DNA of 64,000 bases, taken from positions 81,740 through 145,739 of the forward strand of contig NW_006913602.1 in the NCBI RefSeq assembly GCF_000464535.1, in the 5' to 3' direction. Positions within the stretch are counted from its first letter, which is position 1. Every line of letters begins with the position of its first letter. Positions 21,966 through 31,941 of this stretch are shown piece after piece. This DNA comes from Endocarpon pusillum Z07020 (Eukaryota; Ascomycota; Eurotiomycetes; Verrucariales; Verrucariaceae). The notes under the pieces were generated by a model. The model was not told the DNA's origin and did no database searches. It worked only from the letters and a program-made list of their open reading frames with translations. The position numbers and the translations under genes are program-made.

Positions 21966-22724
21966 TTGATGCTTAGGGCTGTTCAGGATTGTTCGGGGTT
22001 TAAGAACAGTCTTGTACAGCCACAGCTCAGGACTGCTTATTCATCGCTCAGGTTGCAATCACGTGTGCTCAGGTCCTAAGGTGGAAATGGAGTTTGGAAA
22101 GTTCAAGATTCGGGTGTAAGTATAGTGGTATACACATAGATTGAGATTGCTATACCGATACAGTTAACCAACAACAAAAATTGTAAGTATGAGTTAGATG
22201 AGTAGGTGCATGCGCTTTGAGAGTTTACCTCATTCTACTAGTAAGATATCGATGAGCAGATTCCGGATATGCAAGGCTACTTCTACTCAGATATAGTTAG
22301 ATATGTGAACAAAGATGTCGGAATCTGTGAATGCCGATCGGCGTGCATCGAGCTGCATCGTTATTGTGAAAGGCGGAAGCAGCCTTGGCCTTACATCGCA
22401 GTCTCAGAAACAAGACCAGAAAAAGGAATGCAAAGTTCAATCTCTGCATGCTGGCGTCCGACTGCAATGCTAAGAGGTCGTGCTTCTTATCTTGCATTTA
22501 GGCTTTGGAAAACAATGCGCCGAGATAATGAACCCCTCTGATCGTAGCAAGCCACATGGTCGCTATGACTGAATGCTTCATTTCAGTGAATGTAGGGGAG
22601 ATTGCTGTGGTCAAGATATTTATTAGGGCCATGACCATCTTTCCAGCTCATCTCTCCCTAGCACCTTCACAAATTCAGCATCCGGGTCTTGGAGAAGAAA
22701 CATTCACCAGACTCAGTCGGCATC
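21966..22724. other. Spacer with dispersed repeat copy
   Basis: No gene supported. It contains dispersed repeat copy 1 (22004-22131) and the promoter of the small gene at 22725. Confidence 0.5.
22004..22131 (+). repeat. Dispersed repeat copy 1
   Basis: About 128 bp, matched in the same orientation at 31123-31250. Shared cores include CTGCTTATTCATCG, TCAGGTTGCA, TGTGCTCAGGTC and GTGGAAATGG. Most differences are transitions. Confidence 0.85.
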
Positions 22725-23229
22725 ATGTCAACCATACCTCCTCTCCATGTTCGGGTATCAAACAAGCACCTAGAGCAGCAAGACTTAGGAGACGACATCC
22801 GAGCATTGATCACGACATTCGTGCCCCATCTTGCCAACGTTGAATGTCACCCAGATCCAAATTGGCCGATACTGGGAGACTTCAACAGCGACGATCTTTG
22901 CCCAGCTATCTTCCCACTCCTTGCAAGATTCGCATTGCCACGCGGTCAGCTGGTAAGATCCCTTGGCCTATCATGTCCCCCTCACTTGAAGAACAAAAAC
23001 GACTGACGAAGCTGAGAAGATCGGTTGGGGTATGCGTCAGATCAGAGGAGCAGGCCTGACTGTGGTCATGGACACCAAAGTTACATACATTATCCCTCTT
23101 CAAATCGCAGGATCACCGACTATTGATGGAAAACCAATGCGCGTCGGACACTCCATCTGCGTTGAACCGGGTATACCGGTAACAGTCACTCCGGCCGCCA
23201 ATTGTCTTTTTCTTGTGCCTGAAGCCTAG
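22725..23229 (+). CDS. Small hypothetical protein, two exons
   Basis: Exon 1 is 22725-22952 and exon 2 is 23017-23229, separated by a 64 bp intron (GTAAGA, branch CTGACG, GAG/CTGAG). The spliced length is 146 aa. There is no signal peptide or TM segment. The second half is rich in short hydrophobic strands (LTVVMDTKVTYIIPLQI, IPVTVTP, CLFLVPEA), suggesting a beta structure. I do not recognise the family. The splice joins in frame and both parts have even codon usage, but the acceptor is only moderately strong, so the model is tentative. Confidence 0.5.
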
Positions 23230-25031
23230 ACCCATACAGGCGTGTGGTGAGACTTGGTGCTGGGGTTTTCCGGGGCACATGGCTATACTGGTCTGAAATT
23301 GGCTTTACTCGAAATGCGCTAGAACACAAATCAGCGAGGAGGTTGTTAAGCAGGATATGAAGCTCGAGTTCAGACATGGACAAATAGCCATTGCCAGGTT
23401 GTGCTCGTCAGCGATGCTTAGAATGTCTTTGGAGCAGAAATTTCTTTTGCAAATCTCTTTCGTTATCTTCCAGCTCCAGATCTGCAATCCTCCGAGTCTT
23501 TACATTGGTGACCATCTCCTTCGCTGCCTCGTAGCGATAGTTTCTTACCTATCCATCTTCTTGACGCCAAAATGTTGAGCTGAGGGCCTGCCACAGAAGT
23601 TTGCTAGGGTACTTATTAGCTAGTGAGTACGAATATCAATAGAGCAAATGCCTGCCGGCGGGCTGCTCTTGAGGTAGATGCTTTCGCTGGCCGGTAAACA
23701 AATGTGAAAGAGGTAGCCTCCCAGGTCCCTTATCTTCTCGACCATGTTCAACCTTTCTCGAGTTTTCACTGTTTCCCAGCTCTTCTGCAAGATACCTTGA
23801 GAACAGGAATATCGTGCATCCTGAGCAACTCCAAGGTAGCCAGTTCACTTAGCATTCCAAGGCGTTTAGGAGGATCGATGGATATGGGAGTCGTGCAATG
23901 ACCTTCTGCGCCATCCATCAGCTTCGCTTTGAAGGACACAATTTGATCCCCCTTCAGCAAGCTTGTCGAAGGTAAGAACGTCACCTGCATCTTGACCATG
24001 AGCCCAGGCCATCAGCCGGTAAAGCTAGCACTCACATTGGAAATGCGATGTCGTCCCCTGAGCCAAATATCTTCTCTGTATCTAGGCATAGCAACTAAGG
24101 GGCCAACATCGACAAGACTTGCCGCCTGGAGGAGGAAAACAGCGTAAAAGAAACGACGGAGGTGTAATTGAAGTGGTAATGCTCTAGAGAACTGCTACAT
24201 GGTCCCGGGTCTTGCGGGGTCTGAGGATTATCCTTGACAGTAGAAAGAAGACTTGATCACTTGAAGCAGGAGATACAGGACTGAGAATTTCCGGTCAGTT
24301 CCCAGCGGAGCTCGAGTGCTTTCATCTAAGTATAGGAGGATAAGGCGAGCAACCCCAACTGCAAATAAGAAATAGCAAGAGAAATGTGAAATAAGATGAC
24401 AGGAACGGTGCACCGAAAACAGTAATCTTGCAGCAGTCGACGTAGTTCTCATGAAGCAGATAAGAAATTACTCGTCATGGGTCACGATTGTAGTCAGGGA
24501 GAATTGAGTTGGATGTTGCAGCCGTATCTATTTCCTCTATCTAGAGGTGTGTAGGCATACTTTCACTCTAGCAGCAGACAGGAGGTCTGCAGCTGTCAAT
24601 TTTCTTCGGCTCTTTGTTCCTGTTCCTGGGTTGAGCCTAAGTTCTTATTTTGGACAATCAACCTTCGTCACTCCCCTCAATGACGCATTGATCAACCTCA
24701 ATTGCTGCGCCTCCCTACTAAGAAATTATTGAGATTGCCTGCTTCAATCCAGAGAGAAAACGTGTTTAGAACAGCTAGTATCCCTTGCCTGTCCCACCTT
24801 CTCTCTCTGTGTATGTTCTGTCGAATAAAGTCGAGAAGATCGGTGTCCAGTATCGAGCTTTCGCTGTTGGCGTTGGAAGAGTGCCACCCATCGTTACCAG
24901 GAGCAGCGGAGAGGGCGAGAACAAGTCTAAACAGGGACTTTGGACAGAAGACAATACTAGAAGGACACCACCAGGCAACCCTGCTTTCAGATCTACATAC
25001 CAATATTGGAGCTCTGTAAAGATTCTTCAAT
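23230..25031. other. Intergenic region with a decayed phosphotransferase-like gene
   Basis: No intact gene. The relic at 23588-23999 (minus strand) is listed separately. The rest (24000-25031) holds only short unsupported frames and the promoter of the oxysterol-binding protein gene. Confidence 0.55.
23588..23999 (-). pseudogene. Relic of an APH/AIM9-type phosphotransferase-family gene
   Basis: Two minus-strand peptide pieces match, in order, fungal aminoglycoside-phosphotransferase-like (APH, AIM9-type) kinases. The first, about 23830-23950, includes SELATLELLRMHDIPVLKV, the usual segment before the hinge. The second, about 23588-23730, includes KTRERLNMVEKIRDL and LPASESIYLK. In intact members these are separated by several tens of residues that include a PGxPL-type motif. 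Here only about 30 bp lie between them, so the middle is deleted. No catalytic loop (HxDxxxxN) follows: the frame stops at 23588-23590. The family is recognised by sequence resemblance only. Confidence 0.55.
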
Positions 25032-26442
25032 ATGGATACTATGCCAGCTTCGGGCCAGGGCAAAGGCTCCGGCTCCTGGGGCTCATTTCTCAAGGCAAGT
25101 CAGACCATCTCGGAGCCTCTGCCCAGAGCTGACACTGTACAGTCCATTGCATCATTCAATGGCGACCTCTCTTCCTTGACAGCCCCTGCTTTCATTCTTA
25201 GCACGACCTCTTTAACCGAATTCAGCGCCTATTGGGCAGAGCATCCATCTATCTTTGTTGCCCCAACCCAGGAGCCAGATCCCGCCAAACGGTCCTTACT
25301 CGTGCTCAAGTGGTTTCTCTCAACCCTGAAGCAGCAATATTCGTCACGAAATGACAAGCTGGGGAGCGAAAAGAAACCGCTGAATCCATTCTTGGGTGAG
25401 CTATTTCTCGGCACCTGGCAGGACGATGCTGGAGAGACACAACTTATCTCTGAGCAAGTCAGCCATCACCCACCAGTGACAGCATATTGCATAACAAACG
25501 CAAAACATGGTATTCAGGTAGGCATATCTGCGATAGAAAGTAGAGCATTGGACGAACTAACACGTCAACCTCCAGCTTCAAGGCTACAACGCCCAAAAGG
25601 CCTCCTTCTCGCGCACCATCCACATCAAACAAGTGGGCCATGCTCTTCTCACCCTCACTCCACCCAACGCGCCAAACCAACCCGAAATTTACCTCATCAC
25701 CCTCCCAGCCCTGCACATCGAATCCCTCATAACCGGCTCACCGTACATCGAACTCGAGAAATACACTCACATCGCCTCCTCCAGCGGCTACGTCTCCAAA
25801 ATAGACTACTCCGGCAGAGGCTGGCTCTCCGGCAAAAAGAACACCTTCACCGCCTGCATGTGGAAGGAAGGTCAAGGCAACGACAAACACCCCCTCTACA
25901 GCGTCGAGGGCCAATGGAGTGAAAAAAACTTCTCCTTCGGCATGCACGAAGGCGACAAACCCAAGAAGGGCAAAGAGGTCGAATCCTACCGCGCAGCGCC
26001 CACCACACCGCTCACCGTCATGCCGATCGAGCAACAAGATCCCTTCGAAAGTCGCCGCGCGTGGCGCAACGTCGCCGCCTCAATCACGAAAGGAGATATG
26101 GACGCGGTGTCGTTCCACAAATCGAAGATTGAGAACGCTCAGCGCGAGCTACGCAAGAAGGAAAAGGAGGAGAGTAGGGATTGGGAGAGGAAATTCTTCA
26201 AGACGCTCCGTGAGGACGACGATGCCACGTTCGCAAAGTTGGTCAAGATGATCAGTGGAGCGACGGCCTGGGCGGGCGTGGAGGCGGAGAAGACGGCCGG
26301 AGTGTGGAGGTTCGATCCCGAGAGGGCCGGGAGGGCGAGACCGCCGTATCATCCTGAGGTTGGCGAAAGAGGGCTGGGTGAGGGTGGGAGTGAGCCGGTC
26401 AGTCAGGTCAGTACGAATACTTCGCAGGGTGGGAGGAAGTGA
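25032..26442 (+). CDS. Oxysterol-binding protein, Kes1/Osh4 type
   Basis: Exons 25032-25517 and 25576-26442 flank a 58 bp intron (GTAGGC...CCTCCAG); the spliced length is 450 aa. The diagnostic OSBP fingerprint EQVSHHPP lies at about residues 142-149. Before it is NPFLGELFLGTW, and after the splice comes HGIQLQGYNAQKASFS, as in short Osh4/Kes1 proteins without PH or ankyrin domains. The lid and barrel regions look complete (KIDYSGRGWLSGKKNTF, YSVEGQW). Such proteins exchange sterol and PI4P between membranes. The C-terminal 60 residues include the conserved RRAWRNVAASITKGD and KEKEESRDWERKFF segments and then a Gly-rich tail. Exon 2 starts in a very C-rich codon style. Confidence 0.93.
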
Positions 26443-27182
26443 AATCGTATCGCGAGAGGGTGGACAGCTGGTAGGGGTGGGGGTTGTTTAAAAGCTATGA
26501 GAAGCTGGATAAAGCCTAGAAGTCATAGGGAAACTTGATTTTCGATGGAGCTGTGTTAGTAACAATAAACCGCTTGTAGTGCCAGTACTACTATAGTTGC
26601 TAGAGATATCCTCATGGGACACGAACCTTTCTTTGCAAAGGGGAATGTCTTGATTCTAGCTAAGCAGTAGCTTCTAATCCTAATTAGCTAAGGCCTGGGT
26701 GGTACAGAAGCAAAAACGCTCGTTGACCAGCCTGGAAACAGCTCAGCCTAGTCCTCAACTCGGTTCCAAGCCCTAGGGTGTCGTTTCGTGCGTATGACCG
26801 GCATGGTCTGCGGATTCCAGGCCTTCGAGCACAATGTGTTGTGGGTCTGGCAGAGCTCGGTTGTTGGTGGTGGTGGTGTGGGGGTGATATGGATGGGAAA
26901 GATGAAGGTAAAGCAATACTTTGTGGTGCTGTTGGTGCTTTTGGTTGCTGCCTGAGGGTACGGCTCAAGAGTGTTGCTGGGAGTGTGATGTTGCTCTGTT
27001 GTGCTCTGTTGTGCTCTGTTGTGCTCTGTAGTGCTGCGAAGTCGTTTGGGGCTGAAAAACAGGTATGGAGCTGATGAGACTTCGTACGTCAGCTTTGCAT
27101 CAAGAGGGGTGTAGTGCTTCGTGGCTTTTGGACGGGTCTGCAGCAAACTCTGGGGAGCCCGAGAACCCTCTATACCGGCTCG
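26443..27182. other. Intergenic spacer between convergent genes
   Basis: No gene supported. It contains a 10 bp tandem repeat at 26991-27030. Confidence 0.55.
26991..27030. repeat. 10 bp x 4 tandem repeat
   Basis: Four consecutive units of GTGCTCTGTT, with one base changed in the first and one in the last. Confidence 0.92.
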
Positions 27183-28313
27183 TCAACGTGGAAAGCTTGT
27201 CCAACCGTCATCTTGAGGTGGAAGGCGGAGCAGAGGGTTTTCGATTCCATCTTCCGGCAGAGCTGCTTCCAAGATCTCTTCGGCTGAGTTGTACTTGTCC
27301 GCGTTGGAGTCGGAGCCTGGTAGAGAGCGGTCTGGAAGATAGCTTAACGGAAGAGATTTGTTGCTGGGTTCGTTGGGGCCAGGCCAGACAGGGGTAGCAA
27401 AAGACGAGCTTCTAAGTGGTGGAGAGGGGATGGTACTAGGGCCCTTGACTGTCAATTCATACCCTGCGCCACTAGTTAACGCCGGGTCGATCGTGGAGGC
27501 ATCGTAGAGGGACTGCTGATGTTCGCTCCAGCATGCTGGCACGACTGGCGCGTTAAACAATTTCTTGGACGATGGTTGGCTCGAGTCTTCCTCAGACGTC
27601 ATTCTGTTGAGATTTGGTATGCCAGAGAATTCTTGTTCGTCCATAATGACCTTGGACGAGGTCTTGCTGAAATCAATGGGAGATAAATTATCTCCAGCCA
27701 TCTTCTTAGAGCATCCAGAATACTTGGGTAAGCTCCAGCTGTTGATTTGGCTCAGTTGGCCGTCCTGTTCCATCACCGTGAAAAGAGGCTCGGATGGACT
27801 ATTGTAGTGGCGGCACCAGTTATCCAACTCAGTAACGTGGCCAGCGTTATTGGACTGTGGTTCGTCCAGAACAGCGGCAGTGAACTCCGGCGTAGCTACA
27901 ACTGCCCCAAGTTCTTGCTTTTCATTGACTGATGCTTCAGAGCGCTCAGGGTGGAAAAATTTGACAGCAGCTTGAAGCAACTGTTCATAGCGGAAAGCCG
28001 TTTCCTGGTCTTCGCACTTTGAATCGAGGCTCGGAATTTTTCCGCCGGCTAGTTCCATGAAACATTGAAAAGCCTTCTCATCGAGCGGTCCATTCTTGGA
28101 TTCAGTAGTTTGAAGGTCACGGAATTTGTTGAGCAGCTCAACATCATGGCGGCCCTTTTCCAGATCAAAGATCTTACGCCGCTCAAGACGGTGCACGCGA
28201 CGGCGGAGAAGGAGGAGATTGACTGTGATGATAGCAGCGAAGAGTGAAGTGAGGATGAGGTCAATGGCAGCCCAATCCATGAGACTGGCCGCTGTGAGAG
28301 ACGGTAAGCCCAT
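27183..28313 (-). CDS. Hypothetical protein with one N-terminal transmembrane segment
   Basis: Single open frame, 376 aa, ATG at 28313. A strongly hydrophobic helix lies at about residues 14-36 (IDLILTSLFAAIITVNLLLL) followed directly by RRRVHRLERRK. By the positive-inside rule this puts the long C-terminal part in the cytosol. Residues 37-90 are charged and probably helical. The rest is Ser/Pro-rich with no domain I recognise. The function is unknown. It lies convergent with the oxysterol-binding gene and upstream of a family A MITE. Confidence 0.6.
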   Translation of the reverse strand: MGLPSLTAASLMDWAAIDLILTSLFAAIITVNLLLLRRRVHRLERRKIFDLEKGRHDVELLNKFRDLQTTESKNGPLDEKAFQCFMELAGGKIPSLDSKCEDQETAFRYEQLLQAAVKFFHPERSEASVNEKQELGAVVATPEFTAAVLDEPQSNNAGHVTELDNWCRHYNSPSEPLFTVMEQDGQLSQINSWSLPKYSGCSKKMAGDNLSPIDFSKTSSKVIMDEQEFSGIPNLNRMTSEEDSSQPSSKKLFNAPVVPACWSEHQQSLYDASTIDPALTSGAGYELTVKGPSTIPSPPLRSSSFATPVWPGPNEPSNKSLPLSYLPDRSLPGSDSNADKYNSAEEILEAALPEDGIENPLLRLPPQDDGWTSFPR

Positions 28314-28483
28314 GGCTATGGAGACGTAGTAGCGATTAATCTACGTCTGCGAAGGTAAGAGTAAGTTAATGGTAGAAGTTGGGTAAGGATATTGTGGTTA
28401 TCAACAAAGACAGTGGTATAAGTATCAGCAGCTACGCAGAGAATGCTTGGCACCTTTGTGTTCCTTCGGTACGATTAATTGTA

Positions 28484-28803
28484 GGGAGTCGTTCCCCAAA
28501 AGTAGTTAAAACACGCTGAGAGATAGTTTGCCAAGATCAAGAAATAAATTTGTCTTGACACTTAGTAGTACCTGTAGTGTCATTCCAAGCATTCCAGGGG
28601 TTGAAGCCTATAGCCAGCCTAAAACGTCATAAGAAATGTCACTACTATGTCCCTTAAGTACTACAAAACCCCACTGCTTAGGGCGTATGTAATAAACAGA
28701 CCCAAAGCTTATGGAGGAGTCACACTTGACATAGTTGCCAAGAGTGTACCTTTTGGCACATATATCCTCAGCGTATTTCAACTACTTTGGGGGCACGACT
28801 CCG
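28484..28803. mobile_element. MITE family A copy 2
   Basis: 320 bp with inverted ends of about 37 bp. The left end is GGGAGTCGTTCCCCAAAAGT and the right end, reversed, is CGGAGTCGTGCCCCCAAAGT. Both continue into AGTT(A/G)AAA(C/T)ACGCTGAG. TA lies on both sides (28482-28483 and 28804-28805). No coding capacity. Confidence 0.88.
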
Positions 28804-29266
28804 TAAGAGCTGAACATCTTCACATACTTTCACGTGGTTTAGGATGAAGGATGTCCTCCTGCATTGAACCACATCGACCGCGGACCCTGATAGACCGACC
28901 TGGCCGGTCAAAGAGGCAACAGTTGTGGAGGCGGAGATGGTGGTGTGCAGGGCATCTTAAGTACTCCGTACGTATTCATCATTTGACTGGATTGGAGACG
29001 CCACAACTGTTGGATTGGGGAAGATGATCTTTTATTAGGCAAACACGAACGAATGATGGCTGGCGCGGATCATGGTCCTTGACCCGGAGAGGTGGAGATG
29101 TGCTAACCGAGAAAGAAGCGTATACTGGAATATGAGACATCTGCTCACAGCCGCAGCAGGGCCTCCAACATAAGCGATGTCCGCTGTGGTGTTGAAGTTG
29201 AATAACCTAATGCCTTATCCCGTGGCCAGAAACGCAGGTTCTTTCCGCAGGGAAGATTGTAAACTA

Positions 29267-29712
29267 CTACCCGGGGGCCCTTAGATATCGTTGGCTAACC
29301 CTAGTAATATTGGATCAAAACGCGCCTGTTACCTACTAGTCTCTCGTAACTCTAATTCAACGCCATGACCTCACAGTGCTATCTACTACGTACGCGTTAT
29401 GATGACAGTCTCCGTAGCTATTTATGAGCTACGAGAAGCTGTTACAGTTTCTTGGAATGCTGTACCTGTGGGCTGTCTCAACGGACTGCTTGAGGAGACA
29501 CCGGCGCGTTGTTAAACAGTTGTAGATGCCAATGACATATTCCGTAGACACTCGATACTAGATAGGCAGGCTAGTCTGAATTGAGGGAGTCCTAGACACT
29601 CTATACTCACTGTGGCAAGCGCAGATACATGGTGTTGTATCTTACCTAGCATTACTACTACGTAGACCCAGCCTAACAATATTTAGTACGTAGTATGCCC
29701 CTCCCCCCGTAG
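29267..29712. mobile_element. MITE family B copy 3, diverged
   Basis: The left end (TACTACCCGGGGGCCC, then CCTAGTAAT) and the reversed right end (TACTACGGGGGGAGGGGC, then TATTGTTAG) match the two ends of the family B copies at 61485 and 62514. It is longer (about 446 bp) and carries extra TACGTAGTA words. TA flanks both sides. Confidence 0.6.
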
Positions 29713-30070
29713 TAAGCGAAAAGCAATATTGAAGTGGCTGGAATGTCAGCAGACTATTGGTCCAGTCTTTGCATACACGATCTGGTCGAAGCTTATTTCC
29801 ACACCACAAAAGATAATTTCCTGATTGAGCATCTTAGTCAGTGCTTTGGTCCCGATATAGCATATTCTCTTCCTTGGCGATCGTATCCTCAATGGCAAGA
29901 AGATGTACTTCACGATTACCACTCTGTTTGGCGGGCAGATGCAGAGTATATGAAGTTGCCTCTGGCACTTGTTCAGCCTTGAAGTCCAGTTCAGGTCCTT
30001 CCTGCAAGTGCTTCGTTTTCTCTACTCTATTTCGTCTATTTTGAAGGAGTCCGTCTTCCATCTCTCCAAG

Positions 30071-30960
30071 ATGTGGTCCTCTTCCACCATGTTGCAGTAT
30101 TTGCTGGCTGCCTGTCTGGTCAGCTATGGCTATGCAACTGGAACACAGTGTTTTCGCGACAAGTTCGTCACCCTCTCTTTCATCTTCATCCCTCCTCTTC
30201 CAACCATTCTCTGCGCTTTCTCGGCCCTCCGAAACCCCCCATCATGAACCCTCGGATCTACCCAACTGACTAAGCCATCTCCAGTTGCTACCGCGCCATG
30301 TTCCCCACCGCCTCTCCCACTCAACTCTCATCCGCCACCGCCTTCTGCCGCACCTACACCACCACCGTCAACACCAACACTGCCCTGACTCAATTCCCCC
30401 CCCGTGCCACCTCCGCCTGCGGCTCCTCCCCTTCCAAGTACTCCTCCATCTGCTCCTGCGGCGTCCCACCATCCCCGTCCCCTACCTGCTCCACCGACAC
30501 CTCGGCCAACCTTCTCCGCAACGGCGACTTCGAATGTGGCCTTTCCCCTTGGACCACCTACACCATCGACGGCACAACCACCTCCACCCTCTCCTCCCCA
30601 GGCTACAATTCCGCGACTGCCTTCCAATTCACCATCGGCTCAACCACATCCATCTCCGACGCTACCGCGCGCCTCATACAGACCGTCTATAACCTCGAAC
30701 CTGGCGCCACCTACACACTTACCTTTGCGACAAATATCGCGGGCCCGGACGCTGGATTCTGGGGCGTGATGATCAATGGGGAGCCGAAGCGGACCGTGGA
30801 CGCGAGGGATAATCTGGGGGTTGGCGTGTGGAACGTCAACTCGTTTGATTTTGTGGATGATGCAGGGGACGCGACTGAGGTCAAGTTTGAGGTTATCACC
30901 AGAGAGCCCGGGAGTGTGTTTAAGCTTGACCAGATTTCGCTAGTGAAGAAATCGGTTTAA
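30071..30960 (+). CDS. Secreted protein with Cys-rich head and CBM-like C-terminal domain
   Basis: Exon 1 is 30071-30162 and exon 2 is 30285-30960, with a 122 bp intron (GTTCGT, branch CTGACTAAG, CAG); spliced length 255 aa. A signal peptide is clear: MWSSSTMLQYLLAACLVSYG, with probable cleavage after YATG. The splice creates CFRDNCYRAM, a motif common at the start of fungal secreted proteins. A Ser/Thr-rich region with further Cys follows. From about residue 103 comes NLLRNGDFECGLSPW, then beta-rich sequence ending VFKLDQISLV, the layout of galactose-binding/CBM-like jelly-roll domains. It is probably extracellular or wall-bound; the ligand is unknown. Strong C-rich codon use in exon 2 differs from neighbours. 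Confidence 0.75.
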
Positions 30961-31941
30961 ATGGGCAGTGAAGTATCTGTCGGAAGAAGATGATCGGGGT
31001 AGCCAGGAAGCTGGAGACACATTGGGATAATCTCTTATCATCTCTCTGATGTAAAAGCAATGCCAAGCTCAAGATTGAGTAAAAAGTGCTGTAAGCTTAA
31101 ATTTATTACCTAGCTGATCTCGGAACAATCTTACACAATCACAGCTCAGGGCTGCTTATTCATCGTTCAGGTTGCAGCCACATGTGCTCAGGTCTGAAAG
31201 TGGAAATGGGCTTTGGAGAGGTCAGAATTTGGGTGTGAGTATTATGGCATCTTGCCCTTGTCCTTTTTCAGCAAGAGCCAACGCGTCGAGACTGCTCAGC
31301 ATGCTATATTAGTACATGATGACTGGGTTAATGGTTAAACACCAAGGTGGATGAAGTGACTCCCAGTGGAATATATCAAGCCGAAGCGGATCTTCGTCAT
31401 GTTGAATGAAAACAAAGGGCTAGACGCGGCCTGTTCGTGCTGAGTCCTATAATAGATGCTATAACCATTAAGAAGCAAAAGGAAGTCATCGGCACCACGA
31501 GATAGTCAGAAGAGATAGAAGTTCACAGGTTTGGACCGTAATTCTCCCACCTGCTGCTCGAGCTGGGATCTGGCTGTGAAAGGATATGTGATATATGCCA
31601 TCTGGCATCATATTTTGTATGCAGCTACAATTGACTCTGACATGGGACAACTCGAAGCTGCACCGAAGGTCTACCATCTCTCTGGAATAGTGAGGACTAA
31701 AGTCGTGGCCTGCAGAGCGCCAAGACCGACCAATACAGGGGTTGCCAAGCCCTTACGAACTACGTACCAAGTACTTACGTAGTAACCACATCGAGTCGAT
31801 CAAAGAAAATACAGTATGCATGAAGCTACATACCAAGCCGCGTTTGATGTTTGACCGGGCAGAAGGGCTTCTTGATAATTCACATTCACATTCGTCGATC
31901 ATAAATGTGGTATTGCTCTTGCACTCTGTTTCAACCTCCAC
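30961..31941. other. Intergenic region with dispersed repeat copy 2
   Basis: No gene supported. It contains the dispersed repeat at 31123-31250 and the promoter of the GST-like gene. Confidence 0.55.
31123..31250 (+). repeat. Dispersed repeat copy 2
   Basis: Same orientation as 22004-22131, about 9.1 kb away. It shares several blocks of 10-14 identical bases and differs mainly by C/T and G/A changes. Confidence 0.85.

Larger units (their letters stand above)
28314..30070. other. Intergenic region rich in inverted-repeat elements
   Basis: No supported gene. It contains MITE A copy 2 (28484-28803), a GTACTCCGTAC word at 28961, and MITE B copy 3 (29267-29712). An 82-codon frame at 29734-29982 lacks supporting features. 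Confidence 0.6.

Noticed and set aside
26778..27074. 98-codon plus-strand frame rich in Gly, Trp and Cys
   Set aside because: It is largely driven by the 10 bp GTGCTCTGTT tandem repeat and GGT-rich low complexity.
29734..29982. 82-codon plus-strand frame starting MAGMSADYW
   Set aside because: It has a true ATG but no recognisable domain, and lies in an element-rich spacer next to a MITE end; not enough to call a gene.
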